The notes beneath the pieces are model-generated. The model did no database searches. It was not told the origin of the DNA and was given only the letters and a program-made list of their open reading frames with translations. A program made the position numbers and the translations under genes. Below, piece after piece: positions 12,487 to 24,545 of a stretch of DNA of 64,000 nucleotides (position 1 is the stretch's first letter; each line of letters starts with the position of its first letter). Source of the stretch: Gigaspora rosea (Eukaryota; Glomeromycota; Glomeromycetes; Diversisporales; Gigasporaceae); the NCBI GenBank assembly GCA_003550325.1, contig QKWP01000271.1, forward strand, positions 158,492 to 222,491. The letters are read 5' to 3'.

Positions 12487-12783
12487 AGGACCCCGGACAT
12501 CTCTCATATAGGTCATAACTGGATTTTGGCCAATTTTGACCTAATTTGCTGAAAATGACAAAATCTATTTATTTAAATAACTTTTGATCCAGTTATCAGA
12601 ATTGAATGAACTTTTTTTTGTTAGATGCGCCTCACTGAGAGCTTCATTTTAAAAAAAATTTCATTCAAATTGGACTACTGGATGCCAAGATAATTGCCAA
12701 AAACTGATTTTTTGCTTTTCAAATTTCGGGGGTTTTTGCTGAAATGCGTAATGTATGACCTCTGTACTACATGTCCGGGTCCT
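12487..12783. mobile_element. 297-bp MULE-type MITE, copy 1
   Basis: Termini AGGACCCCGGACATCT and its near-complement ATGTCCGGGTCCT. The 8-bp direct repeat GATGTAGC flanks it exactly (12479-12486 and 12784-12791). A second copy of identical length is at 37449. The interior has no open frame but is an imperfect palindrome around CTCACTGAGAG (about 12565-12697). The first nine terminal bases match the MULE at 14085, so it is probably mobilised by that transposase class (inference). Confidence 0.9.
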
Positions 12784-12791
12784 GATGTAGC

Positions 12792-13789
12792 CAATAAAAA
12801 CAACCAAAAATTAATTTAACGACATTAACATTTCACTTGATGTTTATTTTTGGGTAATTTTTGGTTATTTCTAAGTTAGTTTAAACTTACGAATTTCGAT
12901 TTGTTGATTAATGCTTTGGTGTATCCTCATGAGCCGCCACATTGCCCATTTTATCCAAAAAGGAAATTGTTTATTCCAACATTTTAATATAGTACTTGTG
13001 CTAGTGCTTGAGCGTTACGTATCAGTTCTGATGCTGTTCCCCAAAAAATTTTTTATCGAATTCGTGTTGTATTTATAGAGAAAAAAATATAGGGCTTTAT
13101 ATTTTTTTAAGTAAATATTTGCAAATTATTTGCTTTGTTTATTTTGACAAATGATGGCAATGATTCGTCTCACATGAGTTTACTGCGTTCAATTTTTGTA
13201 CTGACCGAAATCTCAACCGTGGTTATTTATCATGTGCCAATTCTGTAAATTGATTTTTTGATTATAATTCGTGACATGTTCATGACACGTAAGTATGTAG
13301 TTGTAATGTCATGTATTATCAAACGTTAGGCATTTTATTATTGGTTGGATTCTTACTCATGATCACCTTTTAGACTAAAATAGAAAAAATTTTGTATAAA
13401 AATTTTATAATTCTAGTGTGCGCTATATGAATTGTTCGCGCAGATTTATCAGTTCGTTCTAATTATGCCCAAAAATTTTTTTATCATATTCGGGTTGTAT
13501 TTATAAGATTTTCCATAATTAGATGTATGCATTGCTATGTAAACTTTATCTTCCAAACTTTATAGTAAAAATATACTGTATATTGTGAAATCAAGATGTC
13601 CAAAGTTATGTCTTGACTATGACATTCACTATGACATTCATAGTCTTCTACATAATAATAATAAACTCAATTAACTATTGTGTGCTATACGTTCTACATA
13701 TCTTTGATATTATTAACTTAGGTATAGATAACACTAATAACATGCTTTGGTGAATCGCATGCTGTGTATCAAAAGAATAATAATAAATT
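12792..13789. other. Spacer with a diverged direct repeat
   Basis: No gene is supported. Two diverged copies of a ~65-bp phrase lie about 430 bp apart (about 13015-13080 and 13440-13507). Both read TATCAGTTC, CCCAAAAATTTTTT, ATTCG, GTTGTATTTATA. Their origin is unknown. Confidence 0.45.
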
Positions 13790-14084
13790 AGAAATCACTA
13801 AAAAGGAATCATGACAATTTTAATGCATATTATATTCATTTAGAATAATAAGTTCTGCAACTGAATTTTGTTTACAAAACTCACGATAGAAAATATGATG
13901 ATTCCAATATAGACTCATCTTAATCAGAATAGCAGTAAGTTCTATAACTTAATTCTTTTAGTAATTTATGTGCAAATTAATTTACCTTAACCAATATTGT
14001 AGTCACCAGAATAGCGAGTAAGTTTTGTAACAGAATCTTAATTCATGATAAAATTATAACATTTTAATGCAAACTAACTTACCT
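13790..14084. repeat. Array A, block left of the MULE
   Basis: Units of the satellite-like family end at the target duplication ACTTACCT (14077-14084). Joining this block directly to 17101 restores an uninterrupted unit (CAAACTAACTTACCT then TAACACCAAAATAG), so the array predates the insertion. Confidence 0.85.
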
Positions 14085-14114
14085 AGGACCCCGAAATATA
14101 CATAGATAGGTCAG
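14085..14114 (+). repeat. MULE left terminal inverted repeat
   Basis: Thirty bases that are the exact reverse complement of 17063-17092. Perfect ends beside a badly decayed transposase suggest the ends were kept by use in trans or the insertion is recent relative to the coding decay (inference). Confidence 0.95.
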
Positions 14115-14446
14115 ATTAATTATAGGGTTACTAAAAAAAGAAAGATCTGCATAAAAAACTTCAAAAATAAGCAAATAAATCACTATAAATAGAAAAGATC
14201 GGCATAAAAAACCTCAAAAATAGGGATCCATTAAAGCCAGGTACAATCACGTGATCTGGCGATCATCAGCGTCCTGCTAGCTGGCCTCCAGAGCCAATTT
14301 TATCACGTGATAAAGCAATTACCTGAAAATCACGTCAGGTGATTCTAATGGAGAGATGGCCCTGTTTGGTTGATTCTATTATAAGCAAACCCGATTAATT
14401 GCAATTTCTTTGAACTCAGTTTGCGAAAATGTGAAATTTGCTGGTC

Positions 14447-14490
14447 AAAAAAAAAAGAAATCGATGATTTCATCGATTTCTTTTTTTTTT
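14447..14490. terminator. Perfect 21-bp-arm hairpin beyond the transposase stop
   Basis: Ten A, then GAAATCGATGA, a TT loop, the exact complement, then ten T. It lies about 135 bp beyond the last stop of the transposase frame on the minus strand. It could aid 3'-end formation or be a chance palindrome; a terminator role is a guess. Confidence 0.4.
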
Positions 14491-14626
14491 ATTGAGTGTC
14501 GGGAATAAAATTTATTTAGCAGAAAATATTTATTACGTAAATATGCCAAATTTTTCGGTAGGTCTAAGTAAAATTTTATATATTTTTTTATTAAAAGTTT
14601 TTGCTAACTATAAAATTCTCTTTTTT

Positions 14627-16668
14627 CTATTTCTGAAAAACGGAATTTAAACAAAATTTTAATTTTTGAATAAATTCAGCCTTCTTGCTTTCATCGCCAT
14701 TTTCCTCTATACTCCAATACTGATCACGGGTCCTTTCCATTAGCTCATTAACTATAAGTTTTCAATTCATTGCCGCTCTATCAGTTTTGTCCTTTTCAAA
14801 TGGTTCTAAACTTACTAACTCGCGATGCTCAAAAACTTCGAAACCACTTTCATCAAATATTCATTGAAAATTTCTTCAAGCATTAGCCGTTAGCAATTTC
14901 CTGGGACCATACGTTTGCTCGTGGAAGATATGCTTGCAAGGAAGCATATATTTTCGAAAAAAAAGGCAGTGACATTCAAGTATTATTAACTCGGGCAATG
15001 CTTTCCCTTTTTCTATTCTACTCTCAACAGCAAAAACTTCACCAACTATTAATTTTTGAATCGGAAAGGAGAATTTGTGAATCTTCTGAATTATATCATC
15101 GTCGATACCGGGGGCAGAAATTTTTTTAACACGAAATTCGAAAGCAACAAAATCCAAATCCGAACGCCTTTTTAAATCAAGTGCAACGATGTTATTACAT
15201 GCACCGATTAAACCGTAATAAGAGGAAGTCGTTCTCTTTAACTCGCTATGGTATGATTCCAAAGCGTTCATCGATGTTACTTGCAAAAGTAACGGAGAAT
15301 GCTAGTGGGCCCACAACGCCCACTGGTGTGTATTTTTCAAATAGTACCTTGAAATGTATCTTTTAATAGCGGGAAGGGCACTTTCATTAATTGATTTTTG
15401 GCCAAGCATCTCACAACCGATCTTTGTTCGCTTGTGCATGGCTTGGATCATCTTGCTCCTAGTTTCCGATTCGTAGATTTTATTCATCCAAGTCCGCATA
15501 ACATGTACAGTGCAAAGAACTACCTCACATTCCTGCTCGCCTTTTTGGAGACCTGGAAAAGCCATTATAATACTTCTGGCTTCTATGCTGCTTTGGTCTG
15601 ATAAAAAATATTGAGGTTTCCAGGAGCTACAAAACCGCCGCATTATCACCAACGCTTCCGTGACTGTATCACTGTCTTCATTACTAACAAAAAAATGTCC
15701 ACTAATATCCCAACAACCGTATCCATCCCAAATATATAGCGTAAACAGACGTAGTCGTATTTATTGGTCTTGTGTGTAGAGTCGATCAGAGTAAGCTATC
15801 CATGCCGTTGAAGTTTTTCGAGTTGTTTTGGATGCGCGAAAACAAAGCCACAAGTAGATTGATGCTGAATTCAGAATGATTCAACAAGATACCCTTCTTT
15901 TTCTAAAAAAGAAACTGCATCACGAATATCTTGTGTTAGGTTAAAGGCACCGACAAAATGAGAATTTTGAGGTCCACGAACTTTATACTTTATGTTGGCA
16001 ACCTCCCTCCATTTTAGCTCTTTTATGCTCGTACTAAGATCCAGCTTTTCAGTGCCATACTCTTTAACCGCATTAACTATTGCGGGAGCGGGATAATTTT
16101 TAACTGCCACTTTTTCTACCAAAGCCCGGACCGCTTGGGACCGCTTTAATCTTTCACTTTCTTCTAGATCATAAGTGTGGTCGGGAGAACTTGGAATACG
16201 TTCAACATGCACTTTCTTTTCAGTAACCAGCCACGTTACTTTTATTTTTGCAGAACATAAGTTTGCATCTCGAACCTTTATTTTTCATCGTTTCTCACTT
16301 GGAACATCTTCTTTGCGTGTGCTTGATTTGAAGGGCTTGTTAAAACGGCATACGAAGGTTTTCCAAGAATTTCCATTGACATGATTTCTGTAGTTAAATT
16401 TCATCCAAACGTTCATTACTAAAGGCCACTATTCGGCATCAAATTCTTCCATTGGCACTTCGAATAGTTGCTGAACGTTAAAAAGCAATGTGCGGCGTTG
16501 GTTGGGTATTAAACTTGTTGTTGAGATAGGATTCGTCACTGCGGTTTGTTCAGTAAATAGTTGTAGAAGACCGGATGTTTGTAGCGAAAGGTCTTGCACA
16601 AAGTTCTCGTTTGTGTTAGAAAATATATGTCGAATCTGAGAGGAGTTTTCTTTATTGGAGGTACTCAT
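14627..16668 (-). pseudogene. Decayed MULE transposase
   Basis: An ATG at 16668 opens a frame that can be followed for about 680 codons to a stop at 14629-14627, near the usual length for MULE transposases. Landmarks kept: first Asp in LIDSTHKTN (15783-15781), second Asp in FLSDQSS (about 15598), a CTVH (CxxH) motif about 30 residues later, the Glu in NALESYH (about 15259), and a C-terminal SWIM finger ECHC...CKH (about 14980-14920). It is broken by stops at 16431 (TAG), 16287 (TGA), 15873 (TGA), 15798 (TAG), 15304 (TAG), 14878 (TGA), 14863 (TGA) and 14764 (TGA), and by a one-base loss near 15750. All stops are TGA or TAG, none TAA; each is one transition from Trp, Arg or Gln codons. Not functional as it stands. 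Confidence 0.93.
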
Positions 16669-17062
16669 TTTTTTTTTTGAAGTGCAAATTTTAATTTTTT
16701 GTTTTTTTTTTCGTTTGTTGTTAAAGCGCGAAATCTATATAATTTTTTTTTTTTTAAAGTTTTATTTCGTGAGGGTGCTTAGTTTTCTTGTAGTATTTTT
16801 TTTTATGAAGGTTTGTAGGAAGTTGTACATTCCCATCACAAACACATTTGTCTAGCGAAAGTTTCGCTTGTTGATTATTGTTGATTATCAAACATAATCT
16901 TGTTAAACGTAATCTATTTTTATATCAAGAAATTTCTTGAATTTAATTGGCCATCATCTTCTTATATAATATCTCCAGCTTCCGGATGGTCAGGCCGATG
17001 ACCGTCGGATCACGTGATGGTACCTGGCTTTAACGGTTCCCCAAAAATAAGCAAACTCATAC

Positions 17063-17092
17063 CTGACCTATCTATGTATATTTCGGGGTCCT
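17063..17092 (-). repeat. MULE right terminal inverted repeat
   Basis: Exact partner of the left repeat, ending TTTCGGGGTCCT and followed immediately by the target duplication ACTTACCT. Confidence 0.95.
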
Positions 17093-17100
17093 ACTTACCT

Positions 17101-17930
17101 TAACACCAAAATAGTGAGTAGCTTCTGTAATAAAATTATTTACAGTAGAGCTTATGATAATTCCAATACAAATTAACCACATTTTGTGGTCACCGGAATA
17201 GCATTCTCTAAAAGAATTATTTACAATAACTCAATATAAATCATGGTAATTATAGTATAAACTAATCCAATATTAACTAAATTAAGGTCAATGGAATATC
17301 AGTAAATTCTGTAACATTCTGTAATAGAATTTTTCTACAATAACCAACAATAAAAGTTATGTAATGCTAATGTAAACTCATTTAATCAGAATAGCAAGCA
17401 AGTTTTGTAACATAATTTTTTCAGTGACTTATGAATAATCTCAATGCAAACTAACACACCCTAAGTACTTTTCATAGTTACAAGAATAGTAAATAAGGTT
17501 TGCCCAATGCAACTCATATATTGTGATCATTAGAATAGCAAGTAAGTTCCATAAAGAAATTTTTTTTACTGTAATTCATGATAAAAGATAATGATAATTC
17601 CAATGTAATTTTAACTTTATACTGTAGTCATCAAAATAGCAAGTTAAATACTGTATAAAATTATTGATAGCAATTCATATAATAATTTTGATGCAAATTA
17701 ACTCACTTTAACCACATATTGTGATTACTAAATAGCAAGTTCTGTAACAAAATTTTCAGATAAAAATTATATTAATCATAATGCAAACTATCTCAACTTA
17801 TTAACATACTGTGATTACTGAAACAGCAAGTATTATAAAAGAATTTTTTATAGCAACTAACAATGAAAATTATTCTAATGCAAATTATCTCAATTTTAAC
17901 TATATATGGTAGTTCTGTATTATACTAGTA
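17101..17930. repeat. Array A, block right of the MULE
   Basis: Six or so units in phase with the block left of the insertion, each with the CACCGGAATAGCAAGT, TTCTGTAACA and AATGCAAACTAA phrases. Divergence between units is high. Confidence 0.8.
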
Positions 17931-18300
17931 ATAGATAAAATAATAAATAAATAATATAATATAGAATATATCATAATGGAAGACAATATAAAGTAATTTA
18001 TTTTAAGTGCAATGAATTAAACAAAAAATAAGACAAGAAATTAGCTACTTAATTGTATTAAAAAAATTAAAGTAATAAAATTTTATATATAACTGGTATA
18101 TTGGGAAAGATTGAAAACTAAATGAGCTGGTTTAATTTAGGATAGTAAATAATTAATTTAGGAATGTGCTAATTATGTATGAGCAAGTATATAAATTTAT
18201 AAAAAATATAAAGTTTAGTATGTATGTATATAAATTAGTATGTCATATATATGTGCATAATTCAATATAATATAGTATAATTCAACAATAGAGATATAAT
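17931..18300. other. A+T-rich spacer
   Basis: Low-complexity A+T sequence without open frames or motifs of note. Confidence 0.6.
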
Positions 18301-18301
18301 A

Positions 18302-18477
18302 CAGTTAGACTTCTCTAAATGCATAGCCATGGGTGGCCAAAAAAAAACCTTGCATTTAGAGAGGTATTGAATTTAGAAAGGTAAAATCTAGAAGTGTTAT
18401 ATGAGTTGGGCCAAACAAGGCCATGCATTTAGAGAGACTATGCAGTTAGGAAATATGCATTTAGAGAGGTTTAATTG
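18302..18477. mobile_element. pogo/mariner-like MITE with TA target site (176 bp)
   Basis: Flanked by TA (18300-18301 and 18478-18479). The ends pair as CAGTTAGACTTCTCTAAATG against CAATTAAACCTCTCTAAATG. TGCATTTAGAGAG occurs four times inside in both orientations, as if transposase sites were reiterated. No coding capacity. The CAGTTAGA-type end resembles pogo-group termini; this assignment is tentative. Confidence 0.8.
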
Positions 18478-18479
18478 TA

Positions 18480-19224
18480 TAATCAAAGAGATATAATATA
18501 ATGAAGAATTACTTAGATAGCTTTATTGTAAAGGAGAAATTACTCAGATAAAAACCTAAAGATAAAAGCAAAGCAAATACATCAGCCTTTTATACCTGAT
18601 AGCTACTTAGAATCCCTAATGTACACAATGAAACACTTCCTTTCCAATATTCAATTGTTGATAACAAAGCTTTATCTTCACCAACACTAATTAAACTTTT
18701 CTCTTGTATTTTATCTAATTAAAAACTTACATCTGAAGCAACAACTTCTATACTAACTCCTTATTAGTCTAATATATTAATGATAATAAGTGGATGCCTG
18801 TTTGTTCATAATGCTTAGTATTATCCAAGAGAAAAAACTATTGTATTTTATGCATTATAAAGTAAGTGTAGAATGAGAATTGATTATAGTAATAAGTTAA
18901 GTAATAATAAACTATATAAAGTAACAAGAAACAACTAAATTATAGAGCAAATATAAGTATTATGGTTTAGAAAAGGATGAGCAATAATATATAGAACATT
19001 TGAAAGGTTTAATAGGAACAAGAGATAATAATATAGAGGCTGATAAAGAAACAAGGCTAAAATAATAATAAAGAAAATATTAGGCACAGTAAATATTTAA
19101 TATAATGCCAGTATTCAAAAAATTTGAACTAACAATACCACAAAATATATAAAGACAAAATAAGCACCAAACAGTTTCTTATTATTAATAAAAACTCTTC
19201 TGTTTTGCTATTTCTTAAACTGTT
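18480..19224. other. A+T-rich spacer
   Basis: No credible frame or structural signal seen on either strand. Confidence 0.55.
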
Positions 19225-19800
19225 CTCCTGCAAATTTACTTTAAAATTTTTTTTAAAATAAAAATTTAAACCAAAATTCTAAATATTAATTTTAGCTATA
19301 TACTTTCTAAGTAAAAAATATAACTTAAGATATGTTTTAATAACTTTGTTAAGAAAATTTTAAATGTGTTAAAAAACTTAAGAGTAATAAAGGTTTGAAG
19401 TTTTTATTTTAAAATTTTTATTATAAATTTTTTTCTTTAAATTTTAAAATTCTATATGTTTTTGTCTATAAAAAATTTTTTACTTCTAATACAATTCTTA
19501 TTTTTTACAAGTAAATTTCAAAATTACAATAATAAAAGTTGTATTTCTTTATTTAAATTATAATTTCTATTAAGAATCTATAGATCTAAAATTAATATTT
19601 AAAGAGTTTATCAAAAATCATAAATTATACTTTTGGTTAAAATTTTTTTAAAATTTATATATTTTTGGCTTATAAACAAGTTAAATTTTTTTGTTCTATA
19701 ATTTAAATATAAATTTAAAAAAATATAATCTTTATTTATATTAATTTTTAAAAGAAAAATTAGAGATGTCTTTATAGTAAAATTCAGGGCAAATTTGCCT
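19225..19800. repeat. Extremely A+T-rich dispersed element, copy 1
   Basis: Matches 37950-38565 over its length. Shared phrases include AATATTAATTTTAGCTATAT, ACTTTCTAAGTAAAAA, TTTTTACAAGTAAAT and a final GGCAAATTTGCC/GGCAAATTTGGC. The start also has a degenerate GCAAATTTAC, so the ends are weakly inverted. Probably an old non-autonomous element. Confidence 0.7.
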
Positions 19801-19931
19801 TGAATTCAAATGGTTTAAGAGATAACCAAGAAATCAGAAATAAGTATTCAGGAAATTTAGAAATATTCAGAATTTTAAAAGGGCTTTATATAGATTTCTT
19901 ATTACATAAAATTATGAATTGGGATATGTAA

Positions 19932-20464
19932 ACAATTAATTCGTGATTCATGAGAGATGGAAAGAATTACTATATATAAAAATGGGCAATTTAATAGTAA
20001 AAACAATTAATACCCATAATCTGAAGCCGCAATTAAAATTTCTCAATTCCTGTCAAGTTAACATCTTTTGTATTTCTAACAAAACTTGTAGAGCAATTTT
20101 TCTCTTTCTAATAGTAGTAAAATCATCAAAATTGGCCTTATGGTTCATGAGATATTCTTATTTTTGTCTTTGTGGTTATATGAAATTTCTTTACAGATTT
20201 GCAAAGAAAATTTCATATAACTACAAAGACAAAAATAAGAATATCTCATGAACTATCAGGCCAATTTTGATTATTAGAAAAAGAAAAATCACATCTACAA
20301 GTTTTGTTAGAAATACAAAAGATATTAACTTGACAGGAATTGAGAAATTTCAATTCTGGCTCCAAATTATAGGTATTAATTGTTTTTATTATATTTAATA
20401 TCCCTTCATGTATATATAGTATTACTATAGTAATTCTTTCTATCTCTCACGAATTACTAATTAA
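19932..20464. repeat. Fold-back element with ~250-bp arms
   Basis: The arms run from about 19932 to 20190 and from 20215 to 20464. Outer pairing is AATTCGTGATTCATGAGAGA against TCTCTCACGAATTACTAATT. Inner phrases CAAAACTTGTAGA, AATTGGCCTTATGGTTCATG and AAGACAAAAATAAGAATAT are matched by complements. The open frame at 19943-20251 lies in one arm and is not a gene. Confidence 0.9.
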
Positions 20465-21080
20465 ATGAAATAGTAACTTTTGATAATAAAATCAATACAA
20501 ACTAGAATTCAAGTGCTGTAACAATAATGATAAAAATTAAAATTTTAATACAAGCTTACTCACCTTAATCACATAAAAATTAAGATAATTTCAGGTGCAA
20601 ATACCTCAATCTTAACCAATTTTGTGGTACCAAAATAACAAGTTTTATAACACAGTATCTTATAGTAGAATTACAATAATTCTAATATAATAATTTCAGT
20701 ACAAACAAACTTAACCGTATACTATAGTCACCAAAATAGCAAGTAAGCTTTGTAACAAAATTCTTATAGTAACTCATGATAGAAATTACAATAACTCTAA
20801 TGCAAATAATTTAAACTTAACCACATAGAAAAAAAAAACAATTCAATTACAAATTAATTTTAATTATCTGTGGTCACCAGAATAGCAAGTAGGTTCTGTA
20901 ACAGAATTTTTTATATATCATAGTAGAAATCATGAAAATTCTAATGCAAACTCATATGATCTTAACCATATACTGCAGTTATTGGAATAGCTATAAAAGA
21001 ATATTTACTATAGCTTATTATAAAATCATAACAAAATTAATGCAAACTAACTTCCAACTATTTGTATTGCATAGTCACTC
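20465..21080. repeat. Array A, third block
   Basis: Four to five units with ACCAGAATAGCAAGTAGG, TTCTGTAACAGAATTTT and AATGCAAACT phrases. The fold-back at 19932 sits directly at its edge. Confidence 0.75.
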
Positions 21081-22379
21081 TTTTTAGTGAATGAACCAAT
21101 AAAATATTCAAAATCATTCTGACAAAATCATTCATTGTAGCATATAGACATTATACCTGAGAAATCCTTCAATCCCTTCTTAAAAATTTTATTAAAAGCT
21201 CTCTAATTCATATCAAATCTTTAGCATTACTAAGCCAGTTAAACATATGACTATTTTGAAATCATAAATATGATCACTAAAGGGGTGCTGGCAGTGCTCC
21301 CACTTACACTTGTGATATATATAAAAAATAATTCATACTTCATGATTATTTGATATTATATTTGCAACTTAATCATTTCTTACTAATCAATACAATTATA
21401 TAAAAAGCTCCCTTGGCATTACATTTTTAACCTTGTTATAGTTATAATAAAATTGGTAAGTTAAACACTGTCGTCATTATTAACAGTATCTAAAAATAAA
21501 TTTTCCCGCACAGTGGTCACATTTTCTAAAGTTGACCAATTAATAATATTTAAACGTAGTCACAATGAACCGTGCGTATAGATTACATCAGAATGACATA
21601 AGTGCACGTGTCATGAGCTATCCAATCAATTACGAATAAAAGACCAATCAGCGTTCAGGGAGGATCTCCGATTTCTTTATTGTAGTTTTTAATAAAATAA
21701 TTAATAAGAATTTAGTAGATAATTAATCTGCTTGTTCTTGCACTTGCACTTAATTTTGTAATTGTTCTTGTTCTCGCGCTTGTTTTTGCACTTTCATTTA
21801 TTTTTGCACTTGTTCTCGAACTCGAGACTGTTATATGAAACATAAGATAGGCTTTTTTAGTCCCGAATTTTGAGAGTGCGTTAATAAGAGCGTTAAAAAT
21901 GATATGATAGTATATAATTATAAAAAATGATATAACAATTACTCAAAAGCTATAATAAGTACTCGCTGTGATAATCGTCATAATCATCTTACGTATTATG
22001 TTAGTTTCCCACGTTAGATCACATTCTTCGGGTACGACCAATCAAAAAACGTTAAAGCGCACAGACCCGAAATTCCCACAATTATTTCTGTTTAGAAGTT
22101 TCCAAAATCGGTTGCAGCCAATCAAAAACGTTTAAAAGGACAAACTCAGAATTAGGTGGTATAGATGTATATGATGTAATTAATTAAACATCGGGGAGTA
22201 ATTTATTATAATAATATTAATAGAGACTACACTAATACAATGTGACGATAAAATAATAAAGAATAAAATAAACTAAAATCTGATTATTATTAAAACTATT
22301 TAATCAAGTCATTCTAATCTAAATCATATTCTGAGATAAGTCTGAATAAATCGAAGTAGCGCGAAAACTCAGGCTTTAA
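21081..22379. other. Spacer with clustered CCAAT-type boxes
   Basis: No open frame of note. CCAATCA or ACCAATC occurs near 21620, 21650, 22038 and 22118, accompanied by short GC-richer phrases, as in a promoter. A ~12-bp imperfect repeat (CTTGTTCTTGCACTTG) fills 21730-21830. If a promoter once acted here, its gene is no longer visible. Confidence 0.4.
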
Positions 22380-22860
22380 ATACTTTCTGAGTTATTAAGA
22401 AATACTGCGCTCTATTTGTTTCGTGACTCCTTGTACCCTCAAGGCTGCGAAGCATTTGTGCTTTCGGGCCACGAGCATTAATGCTCCAAAATAATTAAAG
22501 CCTCTCTGCGTCATCCGTACAAGCCAGGATGACTGTAACTTATGGCTTACCGATACCAGGACCAACAATTACCGGTTTAGTCAACAATTAATAACTGGTT
22601 TACCTTCCCATTGCATATACACAACTCTGGGAATAAACATTATCTCTAAGCCTCCGCCACAACCTTTGTTATTCCATATGGCTGGATCGATAGACCTTCC
22701 AGTGTTACCAAATTGTGTATAAGTCACGGGCTAAAATTTTTAACCATGACAGTACCGAGGATCGTTCCTGTCACTACTAATCCATATAGTATACTAGCAT
22801 ATTAGTCTGTGCCTCTGGCACGGAGTTAAGGGGTTATACCAGTAGTCAATTTAAGTTAAT
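22380..22860. other. GC-richer non-coding island with hairpins
   Basis: Composition is clearly higher in G+C than the flanks, with no long frame. It contains small perfect hairpins: GTCATCC...GGATGAC (near 22507), GAGCATTAATGCTC (near 22474) and GTGCCTCTGGCAC (near 22811). It could be a non-coding RNA gene or an old repeat. It does not match rRNA, U6 or tRNA signatures that I could check by eye. Confidence 0.4.
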
Positions 22861-23169
22861 ACATATTTTTTATTTATCTATATACTAAAAATTTTGATGT
22901 TCCATCCAGGGACAGTGATTTTGCTATATTATCGGAAGTAAATAGAATTTTTAGCAAAATGATGCTAATTTTGTGTAATTAACATACTGATAACCAATCA
23001 CAATTGTAAATCTTATCATAATCGTAATAAATTAATTATCGTTATATGCAATTGATATGTAATTAATAATTAGCATGCAATATAAAGTCTTTGGCGATAC
23101 TTGTATAAACTTATAATTTATATTCAATAAACTTGTAAAATGCTACATCCTTCTATTGTTACAGTTTTT

Positions 23170-24545
23170 TCTCGTCAAGAGCATTTCCTGAAGATTTTTT
23201 TGCCAATAATGGAAAACTTATGTGCAAATTTTGTGGCCATGGTGTTAATTTTTATACAAAAAATACAATTATGGCTCATATAAATCCCAAAAATATATTC
23301 GTAATAAAGAAAAACATGAATATGTCAATTAATACTTCAAACCGCAATTGTAAAGAAAGATTATTGTGTTTGATTTAATGAATTCATTCATTGCTGCAGA
23401 TATTCCAGCTTCAAGAATGGTTGCACAAAATTGCTATGAGGGAGGAATTGTACCAAAGGTACATACTTTGCGATGTGAATATTTACCACAGGTATTTGAC
23501 AAGCATCTCAATCAGCTTAAAGAATATTTTAATAACAAACGAGTTTCAATTATTGTGGATAAAGCTACCAATTTTAGGGCTCAAAGTGTAGTTAATATAT
23601 TTTTTGTGTAACAAAATTAGTTCACATTGATTTACTTAGAAACAGTTAACAATTGTAGTATAGGTAAACTACAAATTTTGGTTCAGTGGTCAATTCCTTT
23701 CGATCTACCATTATTAATTGCATCAAGCTCAGCGGCATATATGAAGAAACGTTTCATGAATATTGAAACCTATTAAACACATTCACCATGTTTAGTGCAT
23801 ATTGTCAATCTTATTGGATTAATATGTTTATCTTTTATTTAGTTATTTATTTATTTATTTTTTTTATTATAACTATTAATGCCATATTTATTTTAGAGAA
23901 GCATGGTTTTCAATCGAACATTTTCAAGTTATTTATTAGAAGCTTTTTACTTTGAATAAAATAGACATGCACATTATATTTCATATCTTTATCATCATAG
24001 AGTGTCTAATCCAACAAATATACTACTGTTTAATATGAAATGATGGAATACTTGATTTCATATAGATTTTATATATATCAATATTTAGACTATGTATATT
24101 CATGGATTTATAATGAAGAAAAAGAAAATTTAACACCAAATATTGAGCAAATTAATTTAGTTTTTGATAATCAACAAATAAATGAGCGCATAAAAATTTA
24201 TTTTGCAATCATTCAAGAAATACAGAACATTTCGTGGCTGATCTGGATTTTTTTCAACAAGAAACCAAATGTTTCCTTTTATTGAGCAAATATCATAACT
24301 CAAATCATGAATAATTGCAGAAACAATGATGACCAATTGTGGGCCAATTGTAAATACAGTGTTGCAAAAATTAACTACTCCTTTAGCATCATTCGTTCCA
24401 GTATTTAAGCAAGCATACAATGCTGCTTAAAAAAAAAACTTCAAAATCATATATTACACCATCCTGCAAATCCTTTGTTTAGAGCAGCTCAAATTTTTAA
24501 TCCACAGTTCTTAACATTAACAACTGCTAATGAGGATAATATGCG
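23170..24545 (+). pseudogene. hAT-family transposase relic with zinc finger
   Basis: Frame-shifted pieces read in order. A CxxC...H finger stretch (GKLMCKFCGHGVNF, about 23212-23275) is followed by FIAADIPASRMVAQN and VSIIVDKATNFRAQSVVN (23366-23611). Next comes a stretch with PCLVHIVNLIGL (about 23785-23825), then YLDYVYSWIYNEEKEN (24070 on), then VPVFKQAYNAA and HPANPLFRAAQIF (24388-24500). These match the layout of hAT-like transposases with an N-terminal C2H2/BED-type finger. Many frameshifts and stops make it inactive. No terminal repeats were found. Confidence 0.75.

Larger units (their letters stand above)
14085..17092 (-). mobile_element. MULE DNA transposon, 3,008 bp, complete ends
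   Basis: The ends are perfect 30-bp inverted repeats (14085-14114 and 17063-17092), beginning AGGACCCCGAAATATA. They are flanked by the 8-bp duplication ACTTACCT (14077-14084, 17093-17100). A second, subterminal inverted pair of about 29 bp lies at 14228-14256 and 17009-17037 (AAAGCCAGGTAC, ATCACGTGAT), with further TCACGTGA motifs inside the left end. The left end also holds two direct copies of GATCTGCATAAAAAAC / GATCGGCATAAAAAAC. The element carries one decayed transposase on the minus strand. Target-site length and transposase landmarks fit the Mutator superfamily. Confidence 0.95.

Noticed and set aside
19943..20251. 102-codon frame
   Set aside because: Lies in one arm of a 530-bp fold-back element; the complementary arm is equally open, with no recognisable protein.
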